Shown: positions 25,396 through 34,274, counted from the stretch's first letter. The stretch is 64,000 nucleotides of DNA from Cryomorphaceae bacterium (GCA_027483605.1 JAIXUE010000041.1:1-64000); one strand, 5' to 3'. The notes: generated from the sequence alone by a model not told the origin. Translations and numbers: made by a program.

Positions 25396-26397
25396 TTAAA
25401 CCATATCAAAGCCCGCAATAAAAACAGGTTCTTTGGGTTCAAAGTCTCCTCTGAAAACGACATCGACCTTTGCGACGCCAATCACCTGATGCAACAAACC
25501 CCATTTGAAATGTTGCTGTGCTTTTTGGTAGAGCGCGTCTCGCGTATCGTTCCACCAGAGCATTGTATGTAGTTTTTCATGGGCTAAAACGGCTTCAAAT
25601 AAACGTTCCACATCTTTAACGTTTCCCGACGGATTACACACGACATCTGGCACCAAAAAGGTATGTTCTTTTGGCTGTATCAGTCTGTTGATCAACGGAA
25701 TAAAAGGCAAAAGCTTGACTTGAAGCCCACCCAGTTTTCCCGGCAAGCGCTGGATTTCCCAGCGTACTTTGTGAAATTGTGCAAAGGCCAGGCGTTCACC
25801 TTTTTCATCACAAAGTGTATAGACCGTTCCATTTTCAAAAAAGTGTGTAAAATAAGCACTATAGTTGCTGTAGTGGCTTTCTATTGTCTGAAAAACTTGT
25901 CCTTCAATTTTTTCTTTTCTCAGATTGGCTGCAGCCTTCGGAAAAACTCTGCTGAAAGTTTGGGTGTTCAAATAGGCCTTGGTTTGAAAACCAAATGTTT
26001 CGCTCATCCATTTGCTGCGCACATTTTTCGCGTCGATGTAAGCGTAACAATAAGCCTGAGTACCGGGGTTTTGTGCGGTGATTTTCAAGAATACGTTTTC
26101 AATTTCTTTCTTGATTTGTGACTTCGGATTCATGCGCGCCTTTCCTTTTGATTGAAAGCGCTTGTCAAAAGCGAAATAGCGCAGATACAAGCCAAAAGGG
26201 CGCTTGCAGAAAGTAATATTGGCAATGAGTTGTTCGCGTCTGCGCAAGGAAAAACTCAAGGGGTGATCTGTGTGGGATACACTTTGTGCGACATCAAGGT
26301 GCTTGTATTTGGCACCGTTTGTACCTAAAACTGTATTTTCGAATAAGCCAATTAAATCAGGGCTGATGTGGTCGGTTTGTTCAAATTGCATAGACAA
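25396..26397 (-). CDS. GNAT-like acyltransferase, two-part
   Basis: A 333-residue cytosolic protein resembling tandem GNAT-type folds. The N-terminal part (about 1-150) has the strand-helix order FSLRRREQLIANITFCKRPFG ... YAYIDAKNVRSKWMSETFGF, where the DxxNxxSxxxxxxxGF ending is typical of GNAT motif B. The C-terminal part (about 150-333) repeats a similar pattern less clearly. A strict Q/RxxGxG/A acetyl-CoA loop is not evident, so activity is uncertain. It follows hemD by 9 bp on the same strand and is convergent with the small protein gene at 25394, with 1 bp between. Confidence 0.6.
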   Translation of the reverse strand: MSMQFEQTDHISPDLIGLFENTVLGTNGAKYKHLDVAQSVSHTDHPLSFSLRRREQLIANITFCKRPFGLYLRYFAFDKRFQSKGKARMNPKSQIKKEIENVFLKITAQNPGTQAYCYAYIDAKNVRSKWMSETFGFQTKAYLNTQTFSRVFPKAAANLRKEKIEGQVFQTIESHYSNYSAYFTHFFENGTVYTLCDEKGERLAFAQFHKVRWEIQRLPGKLGGLQVKLLPFIPLINRLIQPKEHTFLVPDVVCNPSGNVKDVERLFEAVLAHEKLHTMLWWNDTRDALYQKAQQHFKWGLLHQVIGVAKVDVVFRGDFEPKEPVFIAGFDMV

Positions 26398-26406
26398 ATC
26401 TAGTAC

Positions 26407-27060
26407 TTAAATTACTTTGCTGAGCCAGGTGAGCAATTCGGCTTGTTGTTCACCATTGAGCACAGTGGTGAGACTTATTTGCTGTTGAATCAATTCTTGG
26501 GCGGTTGAGGCTCCCCAGGCAACAACTTTCGCTCGAGCTGGTATGCGGTTGTGTGCTAGAAAGGCAAGTACATTACTTGGAGAAGAAAAAACATAAATGT
26601 CTTTTTCTTCGATTGGCAATTGTTTGAAAGTTGTATTGTAAATCGGTAAAATGATTTTTTCACTTTCTGGGAGCAAAGCAGCATAGGTTCCGACAGACAA
26701 TTGGCTACTTGGGAAGCAAACGCTACGGCCATTTCTCCAAGTGTTGAAACGCTTGGCTTCTACTTGTGGCTGCCCCGATTGCTGGGCAATGAACGCTATT
26801 TCTTTCTGATAGCGCTCTGCCACTTTTTTGGCGGTTTCTATGCCCGCACAGGCAATGGAAGCTTGGGTATTACATTGTTTGAAAAAGAACTCAGCTGCGC
26901 GGATACTCGATAAAAATAGAATGTCGTAGTGGCTAGGGCATTCAAATGGTAGGGCGCTGAATTCGATGAGTGACTGCGCTTCAAGGATTCCATTTTGTTG
27001 CAAGGCCAAAAGACCGCTATTGAGGTCTTGTGGGTCTTTTGAAATGAAAATCTTGCTCAT
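26407..27060 (-). CDS. hemD: Uroporphyrinogen-III synthase
   Basis: A 217-residue HemD-family protein that cyclises hydroxymethylbilane to uroporphyrinogen III. The sequence is divergent, as is normal for HemD, but shows the two-lobe pattern: FLSSIRAAEFFF, then IACAGIETAKKV, and YVFSSPSNVLAFL, then VVAWGASTAQEL. It lies 2 bp downstream of hemC, which supports the assignment strongly. Confidence 0.85.
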   Translation of the reverse strand: MSKIFISKDPQDLNSGLLALQQNGILEAQSLIEFSALPFECPSHYDILFLSSIRAAEFFFKQCNTQASIACAGIETAKKVAERYQKEIAFIAQQSGQPQVEAKRFNTWRNGRSVCFPSSQLSVGTYAALLPESEKIILPIYNTTFKQLPIEEKDIYVFSSPSNVLAFLAHNRIPARAKVVAWGASTAQELIQQQISLTTVLNGEQQAELLTWLSKVI

Positions 27061-27062
27061 CG

Positions 27063-27941
27063 TTATTGGCCCAAAGTAGCTGTAATCTCTTGGATGCTTG
27101 CCCCAATATGGAACTCAAAAAATTGAGCTGGCGTTGATGAAGACGGAGCGTGGGCAGCATAGATTTGGTCTTTGCCGAAGTAAACGCCTAATGGCAGTTG
27201 GCAACCGCCCTGTAGGGCTTGTAAAACACCGCGTTCAATGGCAATTTGAGCAGCAACTTCTGGATGATTCAGCTGGGCCACAATGGCTTGGGTCTGCGCG
27301 TCATTTTCACGGATTTGTAAACCCAAAACACCTTGAGCAGGTGCAGGCACAAATTCTGTAGGGTCGAGCACAAGCGTATGGAGGTCATCGAGGGCAAGTT
27401 GTAAACGGCTCACACCTGCGTTGGCGAGTAAGATGGCGTCGTAGTGGCCGGCGCGCAATTTGTCGATGCGGGTGGGCACGTTGCCTCGCAATTCTTCGAT
27501 TTGTAGATCGGGTCTTAACGCTTTAATGATTGATTTTCTGCGCGCTGAAGAGGTACCGATAATGGCACCTTGTTTGAGGCCCCATTTTTGCATTGGGTCT
27601 TGCGCTGAAGTGCGCATGAGTAAGAGCTCTGATGGATCTTCGCGGTAAGAAACAGCGCCAATGCAAAGACCTTCTGGTTGTGTAGTTTCGAGGTCTTTGT
27701 GCGAATGTACGGCCAGATCGATTTCGTTATTGAGCAAGGCCGCTTCAATTTCTTTAGTGAAGAATCCTTTTCCTTCGAGTTTGTCAAAACTGAGGTCTTG
27801 GATGCGGTCGCCTTGCGTAACAATGATTTGAAGGCTCACCTCGCAGCCCAATGCCTCGAGTGCATTTTTGACGAAACGCGCTTGCCATAAGGCCAGGTCG
27901 CTGCCTCGCGTTCCGATGCGGATAAGCGGTTTAGTCTGCAT
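27063..27941 (-). CDS. hemC: Hydroxymethylbilane synthase (porphobilinogen deaminase)
   Basis: A 292-residue cytosolic enzyme joining four porphobilinogens. Family motifs: IRIGTRGSDLALWQA at the N-terminus, VHSHKDLE, GTSSARRKS, LRGNVPTRI, and the cofactor-binding Cys in LQGGCQLPLG (about residue 244). The start overlaps the hemA stop by 11 nt, so the hem genes are translated from one message. Confidence 0.95.
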   Translation of the reverse strand: MQTKPLIRIGTRGSDLALWQARFVKNALEALGCEVSLQIIVTQGDRIQDLSFDKLEGKGFFTKEIEAALLNNEIDLAVHSHKDLETTQPEGLCIGAVSYREDPSELLLMRTSAQDPMQKWGLKQGAIIGTSSARRKSIIKALRPDLQIEELRGNVPTRIDKLRAGHYDAILLANAGVSRLQLALDDLHTLVLDPTEFVPAPAQGVLGLQIRENDAQTQAIVAQLNHPEVAAQIAIERGVLQALQGGCQLPLGVYFGKDQIYAAHAPSSSTPAQFFEFHIGASIQEITATLGQ

Positions 27942-29163
27942 GATTGAGGATGATTTCTTTGGCCAATTTCATGGGGCCACTGATGTATTTTTTCTCGAGG
28001 TAGCTCACCACTTTATCGAGCACTTCTTTTGCTTGTGGGTCGAGGGTTTCGAGGTCCTCTTTAAAAATTTCGGTATAGGCTGTAGCACGGAGTTCTTTGA
28101 CCTGAGCAGGTACTTCACGCATGGCAATTTCTACCTTGCGTTCGCGCAACAAATGCTGAAATTCATCACTTGCATTAGAGATAATTTGCTCTACTTGACG
28201 GAGTTCTTTTGAGCGCTCTTTGACATTCTCGTTGGAGATGCGCTGTAGGTATTCGATAGAGAGGTATTTGACTGCGTGTTTTTCTAGAATAGATTGATCA
28301 AGGTCTTGAGGTATAGCAAGGTCAATGACGATTTTTTCTTGTTGTTCGCCATGGAGCAAGCTGCTGTACAATTCAGGTGTGATGATCACGCCATCTGCGG
28401 CAGTACAAGTAATCAAAACATCAAATCCGCTTTGGTAACGAGGTAGTTCCTCTAGGGAAAATGCATTTGCTCGAATTTCGTCGGCAAGTTTGTGTGCATT
28501 TTCCAAAGAACGATTGAAAACATGGAAGTTTTTAAAGCCGTGTTTTTTGAGAAAGCGCGCCATAGTGGTGTTCGTGACACCAGCACCAATAATCAGGATG
28601 CGCGCCTCGAGCGGGATGTTGAGTTGTTTGAGGTATTGGTAGGCCAACGAAACAACTGAAACAGGTTTGGTTGAGATGCTGGTCTCGGTGTAGACTTGTT
28701 TGGCTGTCTCAATGACTTTTTTCATGAGCAAGCGAAGGAGGTCACCAGTGAGCTGGAGGCTATTGCAGTGTTCATATGCCAAGCGAACCTGCGTAATGAT
28801 TTCGCGCTCTCCTATGATCATGGAGTCTATGGAAGAGGCCACCGATAGCGCGTGCTGAACAGCAGCGCTTGCTGAGTATAACTCGGCTTTGCGAACGAAT
28901 TCTTCTAATTGAATCGGAACTAACTTTGGGTAAAGGGTTTGCAATAACCGGGTCAGAAAAGGGGTATCGAGCTCAGCGCTGTGAACGAAAGTGATTTCGA
29001 CGCGGTTGCAGGTGGTCAAGAACATCAGTTCTTTGAGGCCTAAGGCTGCTTTGAGTTGCGCTAATTGCAAGACTTGCGCTTCTTTTTCGATGTGTAACAA
29101 ACCAACTTTACTGACTTCTAGTTGTCGGTGCGTAAAGGCGATAATATGTAGTTGTTGCAACAA
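27931..29163 (-). CDS. hemA: Glutamyl-tRNA reductase
   Basis: A 410-residue enzyme reducing glutamyl-tRNA to glutamate-1-semialdehyde, the first committed step of the C5 tetrapyrrole pathway. Catalytic Cys in FLTTCNRVE (about residue 52), NADPH-binding LIIGAGVTNTTMARFL and the C-terminal dimerisation helix are visible. The start is uncertain: TTG at 29163 (or 29160). The TTG at 29184 is unlikely because it falls inside the -7 box (29182-29189). First gene of hemA-hemC-hemD. Confidence 0.93.
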   Translation of the reverse strand: MLQQLHIIAFTHRQLEVSKVGLLHIEKEAQVLQLAQLKAALGLKELMFLTTCNRVEITFVHSAELDTPFLTRLLQTLYPKLVPIQLEEFVRKAELYSASAAVQHALSVASSIDSMIIGEREIITQVRLAYEHCNSLQLTGDLLRLLMKKVIETAKQVYTETSISTKPVSVVSLAYQYLKQLNIPLEARILIIGAGVTNTTMARFLKKHGFKNFHVFNRSLENAHKLADEIRANAFSLEELPRYQSGFDVLITCTAADGVIITPELYSSLLHGEQQEKIVIDLAIPQDLDQSILEKHAVKYLSIEYLQRISNENVKERSKELRQVEQIISNASDEFQHLLRERKVEIAMREVPAQVKELRATAYTEIFKEDLETLDPQAKEVLDKVVSYLEKKYISGPMKLAKEIILNHAD

Positions 29164-29181
29164 GGCGCTTTTTCTATAGTG

Positions 29182-29189
29182 CAAAGCTA
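29182..29189 (-). promoter_or_regulatory. -7 box for hemA-hemC-hemD
   Basis: The minus strand reads TAGCTTTG. It rules out the most upstream TTG as hemA start and supports a TTG start further in. No -33 TTG is seen. Confidence 0.45.
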
Positions 29190-29266
29190 AGTGCTAGCTG
29201 CTGCAGTATTGTCATCGAATTGTCATAATTGCTAATTTAGAATGGGTTCAAATAGCCCAAGAACTT

Positions 29267-29274
29267 TAACTTTG
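29267..29274 (+). promoter_or_regulatory. -7 box 4 nt before the HAD hydrolase start
   Basis: TAACTTTG, then 4 nt, then ATG at 29279: predicted leaderless start. Confidence 0.5.
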
Positions 29275-29278
29275 CGCC

Positions 29279-29896
29279 ATGCAGCAATCTTTTCAAGCCA
29301 TTCTTTTTGACTTAGGTGGCGTACTCATCGATATCGATTACCACGCCACAGAAAAAGCGTTTGAAAAATTAGGCGTTGCCGATTTCAAAGCGCGCTACAC
29401 GCAATTTGCTCAAAATGCGCTATTTGACCGTTTTGAATGCGGAGAAATTTCCGAGCAACACTTTATCAATCTGCTGTTGCCGTATGCGCAAACAGGCACC
29501 TCACCCAACCAAGTTGTTGCGGCTTGGAACGCCATGATCGGCGCTTTTCCACAAAGAAAAATTGCACTTTTGAATCAATTGAAAAACCAACAAATACCGC
29601 TTTTTTTATTGAGTAATACCAATGCCTTGCATATTGTTGAGGTATCAAGAGCTTTGAAAAAGGTCTCCGATGTGGCCTTGGGCACCTATTTTCAGCAGGT
29701 GTTTTTATCGCACGAAATTGGCAAAAGAAAACCGCACCCTGAAACGTTTTTGTGGACCTGCAATCAAATGGGTTTTGCGCCAAAAGACGTCTTGTTTATC
29801 GACGACAGCCCTCAGCACATAGAAGGCGCACAAGCGGCAGGTTTACAAACTTATTTTTATCAGTCCGACACCGATTTTTACGCGTTCTTTTCTTGA
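29279..29896 (+). CDS. HAD family hydrolase (subfamily IA, YihX-like)
   Basis: A 205-residue haloacid dehalogenase-superfamily phosphatase. Motif I is FDLGGVLID (nucleophile Asp, with Gly where many members have the second Asp, as in YihX-type members), motif II is in FLLSNTNALH, and motifs III/IV are in GKRKPHPETF and VLFIDDSPQHIEGA. The substrate is probably a sugar phosphate such as hexose 1-phosphate by analogy with YihX, but this is inference. The last 19 bp overlap the convergent epimerase gene. Confidence 0.85.
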   Translation: MQQSFQAILFDLGGVLIDIDYHATEKAFEKLGVADFKARYTQFAQNALFDRFECGEISEQHFINLLLPYAQTGTSPNQVVAAWNAMIGAFPQRKIALLNQLKNQQIPLFLLSNTNALHIVEVSRALKKVSDVALGTYFQQVFLSHEIGKRKPHPETFLWTCNQMGFAPKDVLFIDDSPQHIEGAQAAGLQTYFYQSDTDFYAFFS

Positions 29897-30282
29897 CACA
29901 ATTCCACGAGTAAGCCGTTGGTCGATTTTGGATGTAAAAACGCAATGCGCTTGTTGTCGGCACCGTCTTTAGGGCTTTGATGGATCAATTGAAAGCCCGC
30001 CTTTTCTAAGCGCTCAAGCTCCGCATCGATATCGGCAACTTCGAAAGCTACATGATGAAAACCAGGCCCATTTTTCTCTAAAAACTTGGCTATCGGGGAG
30101 TCTGGCTTACTGGCTTCGAGGAGTTCGATTTTTGACTCCCCCACCTGAAAAAAAGCAGTTTGAACTCCTTCGGATGCAACCCCTTCTTTTTTGTAACATG
30201 GCGTATTGAGTAAGGCTTCAAAGAGTGGAATTGATTTTTCTAGGCTTTCAACAGCGATACCAAGGTGTTCGATGCGCTTCAT
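29878..30282 (-). CDS. mce: Methylmalonyl-CoA epimerase
   Basis: A 134-residue vicinal-oxygen-chelate protein interconverting (R)- and (S)-methylmalonyl-CoA. It has the two VOC repeats with the metal ligands typical of the family: His near residue 6 (IEHLGIAVE), His in GPGFHHVAFEV, and Glu in LLVELCQ. IELLEASKPDSPIAKFLEKNG is a characteristic epimerase segment. It supports propionate/odd-chain or branched-chain amino acid degradation. The mutase genes are not in the window. It begins directly after the upstream T9SS gene. Confidence 0.92.
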   Translation of the reverse strand: MKRIEHLGIAVESLEKSIPLFEALLNTPCYKKEGVASEGVQTAFFQVGESKIELLEASKPDSPIAKFLEKNGPGFHHVAFEVADIDAELERLEKAGFQLIHQSPKDGADNKRIAFLHPKSTNGLLVELCQEKNA

Positions 30283-31095
30283 TTAGTTTTCAATTTTGAT
30301 GAATTTTTCTGACTTGTTGTCGTAATTGATAAAGTAGACGCCACTCACAATATTCGTGCAGTCTACCGAAGAACCAAAACCGGTTTTGAGCAGATTTCCA
30401 TAAGCGTCATAAATCTCGTATTTCGTTTTAGCTACTTGATTTTTAGCCTTGAATGTGAGCGTGGAATGCACTTTTGTAGGGCTAAACGTTACACTGGGAA
30501 TGCTAGAAGTAAAACTGGTACTTTTTGAGGCTCTGGGCTTTCCGGAACTATCGGTTTGGCTTACTCTGACTGTGTTTTTACCCGAATGTGGGGTCAGTTG
30601 AAACTGATAGGTGTTGCTTCCTTTCATACCTTTGCCTTTGACTTGCCCGACTTCTACCCAGCGCCCCCACTTGTATTGCTCAATGCTGAAATCGAGCACC
30701 GCTTGTTCATTGGTGGTGGTCCAGGTCAAACTACCGTCTTTTTGAGCACTAATTTGAGTGCACTCAAACGTGCTTTTTGGCAATAAAATACTTGGATTGA
30801 GGAAGCGAGGTTCACAACCGGCTGCATGCTCGAGCACTACAAAAACTTCATCGCCTTTCTTCAAGTGAAAGAGTTGGAAGTCTATTTCGAAATGAGAAGT
30901 TTGGATTACGGCCGGTAAAATTTCGCCATTGACCAATACTTTACTAATGCAAAAGCCAAAACCGTCCGCCATTGGGGGGTTGTTGACCAGCAAATTCTTT
31001 TCTTGGTATGTACCCTCCAGTGATAGCAACTGCACCTGCGCTAAAACCGAGGAAAACTTGAAAATCACGAGCAAAAAAAGTATCCGGAGGCCCAT
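30283..31095 (-). CDS. T9SS type A sorting domain-containing secreted protein
   Basis: A 270-residue cargo protein. The ATG at 31095 is preferred because the -7 box at 31112-31119 lies only 1 nt from the ATG at 31110; both give an N-terminal signal peptide (ILFLLVIFKFSSVLAQ). The middle is a beta-sandwich of fibronectin type III look (SLTWTTTNEQAVLDFSIEQYKWGRWVEVGQV). The tail (VHSTLTFKAK, then YDAYGNLLKTG and GVYFINYDNKSEKFIK) is a type A sorting domain. The role is unknown; two Cys pairs could form disulfides. Confidence 0.83.
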   Translation of the reverse strand: MGLRILFLLVIFKFSSVLAQVQLLSLEGTYQEKNLLVNNPPMADGFGFCISKVLVNGEILPAVIQTSHFEIDFQLFHLKKGDEVFVVLEHAAGCEPRFLNPSILLPKSTFECTQISAQKDGSLTWTTTNEQAVLDFSIEQYKWGRWVEVGQVKGKGMKGSNTYQFQLTPHSGKNTVRVSQTDSSGKPRASKSTSFTSSIPSVTFSPTKVHSTLTFKAKNQVAKTKYEIYDAYGNLLKTGFGSSVDCTNIVSGVYFINYDNKSEKFIKIEN

Positions 31096-31111
31096 ATAGA
31101 AGCTTTTCATA

Positions 31112-31119
31112 CAAATATA
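31112..31119 (-). promoter_or_regulatory. -7 box for the T9SS gene at 30283-31095
   Basis: The minus strand reads TATATTTG. Its position next to the upstream ATG argues for the start at 31095. Confidence 0.45.
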
Positions 31120-31141
31120 GTACGAATCAAGCGCTTTCGAT

Positions 31142-31149
31142 TAATTTTG
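31142..31149 (+). promoter_or_regulatory. -7 box 4 nt before hemJ
   Basis: TAATTTTG, then 4 nt, then ATG at 31154: predicted leaderless start. Confidence 0.5.
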
Positions 31150-31153
31150 TGTC

Positions 31154-31705
31154 ATGCTGAACGCAAACTACGACTTTATCAAAGCACTGCACCTTATTTT
31201 TATGGTGAGTTGGTTTGCAGGGCTGTTTTATATGGTGCGCCTGTTCATTTATTTCAGAGAGGCTTCTGATAAAGCTGAACCTGAAAAAGAAATCCTACAA
31301 AAACAGTTTGTCATCATGATGCAACGTTTGTGGTGGATCATCACTACTCCGGCAATGGTACTAACTGTGGTTTTTGGTGTTTGGATGCTCGCCTTGAATC
31401 CGACGTATTTACTGCAAGCACCTTGGATGCACCTCAAACTGTGTTTTGTCCTCTTGCTTTTGATTTATCACTTTTACTCTCAAAGATTGTTGCGCAATTG
31501 TGAAAACGCCGCCTTGCTTTGGAGTTCCGGACAATTGCGCATATGGAATGAAGTCGCCACCTTATTTTTGGTGAGTATCATCTTTATTGTGGTACTCAAA
31601 GGACAACTCAGTTGGATATCCGGTACTATTGGTTTTTTTGGCGTCGGTATTCTTTTAATGTTAGGCATCAAACTCTACAAGAAATTGCGCAAAACTCAAG
31701 CCTGA
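31154..31705 (+). CDS. hemJ: HemJ-like protoporphyrinogen IX oxidase (CopD/UPF0093 family)
   Basis: A 183-residue inner-membrane protein with four or five membrane spans. The motif ALHLIFMVSWFAGLFYMVRLFIY at the N-terminus holds the conserved His and Arg of HemJ, and a second conserved stretch is WMHLKLCFVLLLLIYHFYSQRL. HemJ oxidises protoporphyrinogen IX to protoporphyrin IX. A CopD-like copper role is the alternative, but closeness to hemA-C-D favours heme synthesis. Confidence 0.85.
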   Translation: MLNANYDFIKALHLIFMVSWFAGLFYMVRLFIYFREASDKAEPEKEILQKQFVIMMQRLWWIITTPAMVLTVVFGVWMLALNPTYLLQAPWMHLKLCFVLLLLIYHFYSQRLLRNCENAALLWSSGQLRIWNEVATLFLVSIIFIVVLKGQLSWISGTIGFFGVGILLMLGIKLYKKLRKTQA

Positions 31706-31722
31706 ATTGTTCAAAAATTAAA

Positions 31723-31752
31723 TTGTTTCTTTAGAAAGTTTGGTTACCTTTG
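31723..31752 (+). promoter_or_regulatory. Promoter of the atpBEFHAG operon
   Basis: TTG at 31723-31725, 19 nt, then TACCTTTG at 31745-31752. This is a full match to the Bacteroidota -33/-7 consensus. The predicted start near 31758 leaves a leader of about 30 nt before the atpB ATG at 31790. Confidence 0.75.
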
Positions 31753-31789
31753 CAAAAATTTTTTCGCAAACACGCCAAAACACAATCTA

Positions 31790-32899
31790 ATGCAGCAAGC
31801 AGGTAAGTTTTCTTCACTTTTGCAAATCATCGTTTTCGCATTATCATTCTTTGTATTTCAACCTTTTGTGCACGCATCAGAAGAAGAAAACTTCAACGTT
31901 GGCGAAATGATCATGCACCACATCAAAGATGCGCATGAGTGGCACATTGCAGGCCCAGAGCACGGCGGAACCAGCATTTATCTCCCTGTAATTCTCTACG
32001 ACAACGGTTTCAAAGTTTTCAGTTCAAAATACTTCTACCACGGAAAAGAAGTAGAGGTTGCTAAAAAACTTGAAAGCCTTTCGTTCCATTATATGGAAGG
32101 AGTAGGCCCAGCTAAAGGCTATGCACTGTACCACGAAGAAATCTACAAACTAAACAAAAACGGCGAATTGCATTTTGTAGGTGAGCACCCCCACAATGCA
32201 AGTCCAACAGACCTCTCTATTACCAAGAACGTTGCTTCTTTGTTATTTGGCTCGATCCTGATCCTTCTTATTATGCTTTCTGTCGCCGGGTTCTACCGCA
32301 AAAACGGCGCTGTTGCACCTAAAGGACTCGCTAAGTTCTTTGAGCCAATCATCGTTATGGTCCGCGACGACATCGCCAAAGCCAACATCGATAAACATAA
32401 ATATCATAAGTACGTTCCTTATTTGTTGACCATCTTCTTTTTTATTTGGATCAACAACATGTTGGGCCTCATTCCAATTATCCCGGGCGGAGCCAACCTA
32501 ACAGGTAATATTACCATTACGCTTTTCTTGGCTTTCTGTACATTACTAGTAACAGTTTTCTCAGGAAACAAGAACTACTGGGGCCACATCTTCTGGATGC
32601 CTGGCATACCTGTTCCCATGAAAATCTTCATGATTCCAATCGAACTTATTGGTATCCTCACCAAGCCTTTCGCCCTCATGATTCGTTTGTTTGCGAATAT
32701 TACGGCTGGTCACATTATCGTTTTAGCCTTGATTTCCATCATCTTTATCAACAAAAACATCGCTTGGGCAGGTTTGTCTGTCCCGATGGCTTTGTTTATT
32801 TCGGTGCTCGAAATCCTCGTTGCTTTCTTACAAGGTTTCCTCTTCGCAATGCTTTCTGCATTGTTTATCGGGGCGGCTGTTGAAGAAGCACACCATTAA
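31790..32899 (+). CDS. atpB: F1F0 ATP synthase subunit a
   Basis: A 369-residue inner-membrane proton-channel subunit. The C-terminal two-thirds carry the family helices with the essential Arg in the helix KPFALMIRLFANITAGH. The N-terminal 150 residues are an extension with a signal-peptide-like start (ALSFFVFQPFVHA), then a His-rich soluble part (MIMHHIKDAHEWHI). This makes the protein longer than the usual 240-280 residues; long forms are common in Bacteroidota. First gene of the atp operon. Confidence 0.95.
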   Translation: MQQAGKFSSLLQIIVFALSFFVFQPFVHASEEENFNVGEMIMHHIKDAHEWHIAGPEHGGTSIYLPVILYDNGFKVFSSKYFYHGKEVEVAKKLESLSFHYMEGVGPAKGYALYHEEIYKLNKNGELHFVGEHPHNASPTDLSITKNVASLLFGSILILLIMLSVAGFYRKNGAVAPKGLAKFFEPIIVMVRDDIAKANIDKHKYHKYVPYLLTIFFFIWINNMLGLIPIIPGGANLTGNITITLFLAFCTLLVTVFSGNKNYWGHIFWMPGIPVPMKIFMIPIELIGILTKPFALMIRLFANITAGHIIVLALISIIFINKNIAWAGLSVPMALFISVLEILVAFLQGFLFAMLSALFIGAAVEEAHH

Positions 32900-32906
32900 T
32901 TAGTAA

Positions 32907-33146
<240 letters not shown>

Positions 33147-33154
33147 TTAAACTC

Positions 33155-33194
33155 AAAAGGAAACTGCAACGGTTGGTTGCGGTTTCCTTTTTTT
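33155..33194 (+). terminator. Hairpin with U-tract between atpE and atpF (attenuator/terminator-like)
   Basis: A 16-bp stem (33155-33170 with 33176-33191, one G-U pair), a 5-nt loop GGTTG and a run of T. It has all features of an intrinsic terminator, yet lies inside the operon. Partial termination, or stabilisation of an atpB-atpE message, would raise c-subunit output over the others. Confidence 0.75.
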
Positions 33195-33215
33195 AAATTT
33201 TAAAAACACACAAAA

Positions 33216-33710
33216 ATGGATTTGATATTACCTGATTTTGGTTTACTTGTTTGGACAGGCCTTGTATTTAGCCTTTTGCTTTTCTTGTTAGCCAAATTTG
33301 CATGGAAACCAATTTTGAATGCGGTCAATGCCCGTGAGCAAAAAATTTCTGAAGCCTTAGAACTTGCCGAAAAAACAAAAGCAGAAATGCAGGCACTCAA
33401 AGCAGAAAACGACCAAATTCTCAAAGAAGCTCGTGCTGAACGCGACCAAATTTTAAAAGAAGCGAAAGAAGCGGCCAACGGCATGGTTGAAGACGCCAAA
33501 GGAAAAGCTAAAGATGAAGCGGCTAAAATTGTAGAGTCTGCACGCCAGACCATCAACAGCGAAAAAGCTGCAGCCATGGCTGAACTCAAAAATCATGTAG
33601 CAAGCCTTTCATTGGAAATTGCCGAGAAAGTCGTTCGTCAAGAACTCAGCTCAGACGACAAACAAAAAGCACTTGCAACACAACTTGCAGGTGAAATCAA
33701 AATGAACTAA
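33216..33710 (+). CDS. atpF: F1F0 ATP synthase subunit b
   Basis: A 164-residue peripheral-stalk subunit. One N-terminal membrane helix (GLLVWTGLVFSLLLFLLAKFAWKPI) is followed by a long charged coiled coil with hendecad-like Ala/Glu/Lys spacing (residues 30-160). The length is usual. It precedes atpH by 3 bp. Confidence 0.94.
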   Translation: MDLILPDFGLLVWTGLVFSLLLFLLAKFAWKPILNAVNAREQKISEALELAEKTKAEMQALKAENDQILKEARAERDQILKEAKEAANGMVEDAKGKAKDEAAKIVESARQTINSEKAAAMAELKNHVASLSLEIAEKVVRQELSSDDKQKALATQLAGEIKMN

Positions 33711-33713
33711 TCC

Positions 33714-34244
33714 ATGAAGTCCAACAAATCTGCTGTTCGTTACGCCACCGCTCTTTTAGAGTTGGCTACAGAGCACAATAAAGTGGAGCTCATTGAGCAA
33801 GACATCCTTCAGCTGCTCAAAACAGCCGAAGAAGTTCATGATTTCCAAGTCTTCTTGAATTCGCCACTGATCATCATCGATAAGAAAATCGCTGTCATCA
33901 AGCAAATATTCACAGACTTCAACCAAACTACTATCGACTTTTTGTCTTTGGTAACGCAGAATGGTCGTGAAACCGTCATGATCGACATCGCCAAGCAATT
34001 TATTTCTTTGCTCAAAGCGCAACGCGGAATTGTTCCAATCACGATCATTAGCGCCCAACAGCTAGAAGACAACACAAAACAATCGATTCTTTCCAAAATC
34101 TCAGCTGCCATTACCGGTACTGCTGAAATTACAGAGCAAATCGATGCTGATCTTATCGGAGGTTTTATCGTTCGTATGGGTGACCACCAAATAGATGCTT
34201 CAGTAGCAACTCAGCTCAAGCGTCTCAAACAACAATTTGTATAA
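33714..34244 (+). CDS. atpH: F1F0 ATP synthase subunit delta
   Basis: A 176-residue OSCP/delta subunit linking the peripheral stalk to F1. RYATALLELATEH at the N-terminus and the C-terminal signature DADLIGGFIVRMGDHQIDASVATQLKRL match the family. Position between atpF and atpA is standard. Confidence 0.94.
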   Translation: MKSNKSAVRYATALLELATEHNKVELIEQDILQLLKTAEEVHDFQVFLNSPLIIIDKKIAVIKQIFTDFNQTTIDFLSLVTQNGRETVMIDIAKQFISLLKAQRGIVPITIISAQQLEDNTKQSILSKISAAITGTAEITEQIDADLIGGFIVRMGDHQIDASVATQLKRLKQQFV

Positions 34245-34274
34245 TCGTCAACAGACAAAATAAAATAAGTACAC

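Noticed and set aside
29164-29184. TTG at 29184 as the hemA start
   Set aside because: It sits inside the -7 box at 29182-29189, so translation must begin at a later TTG (29163 or 29160).
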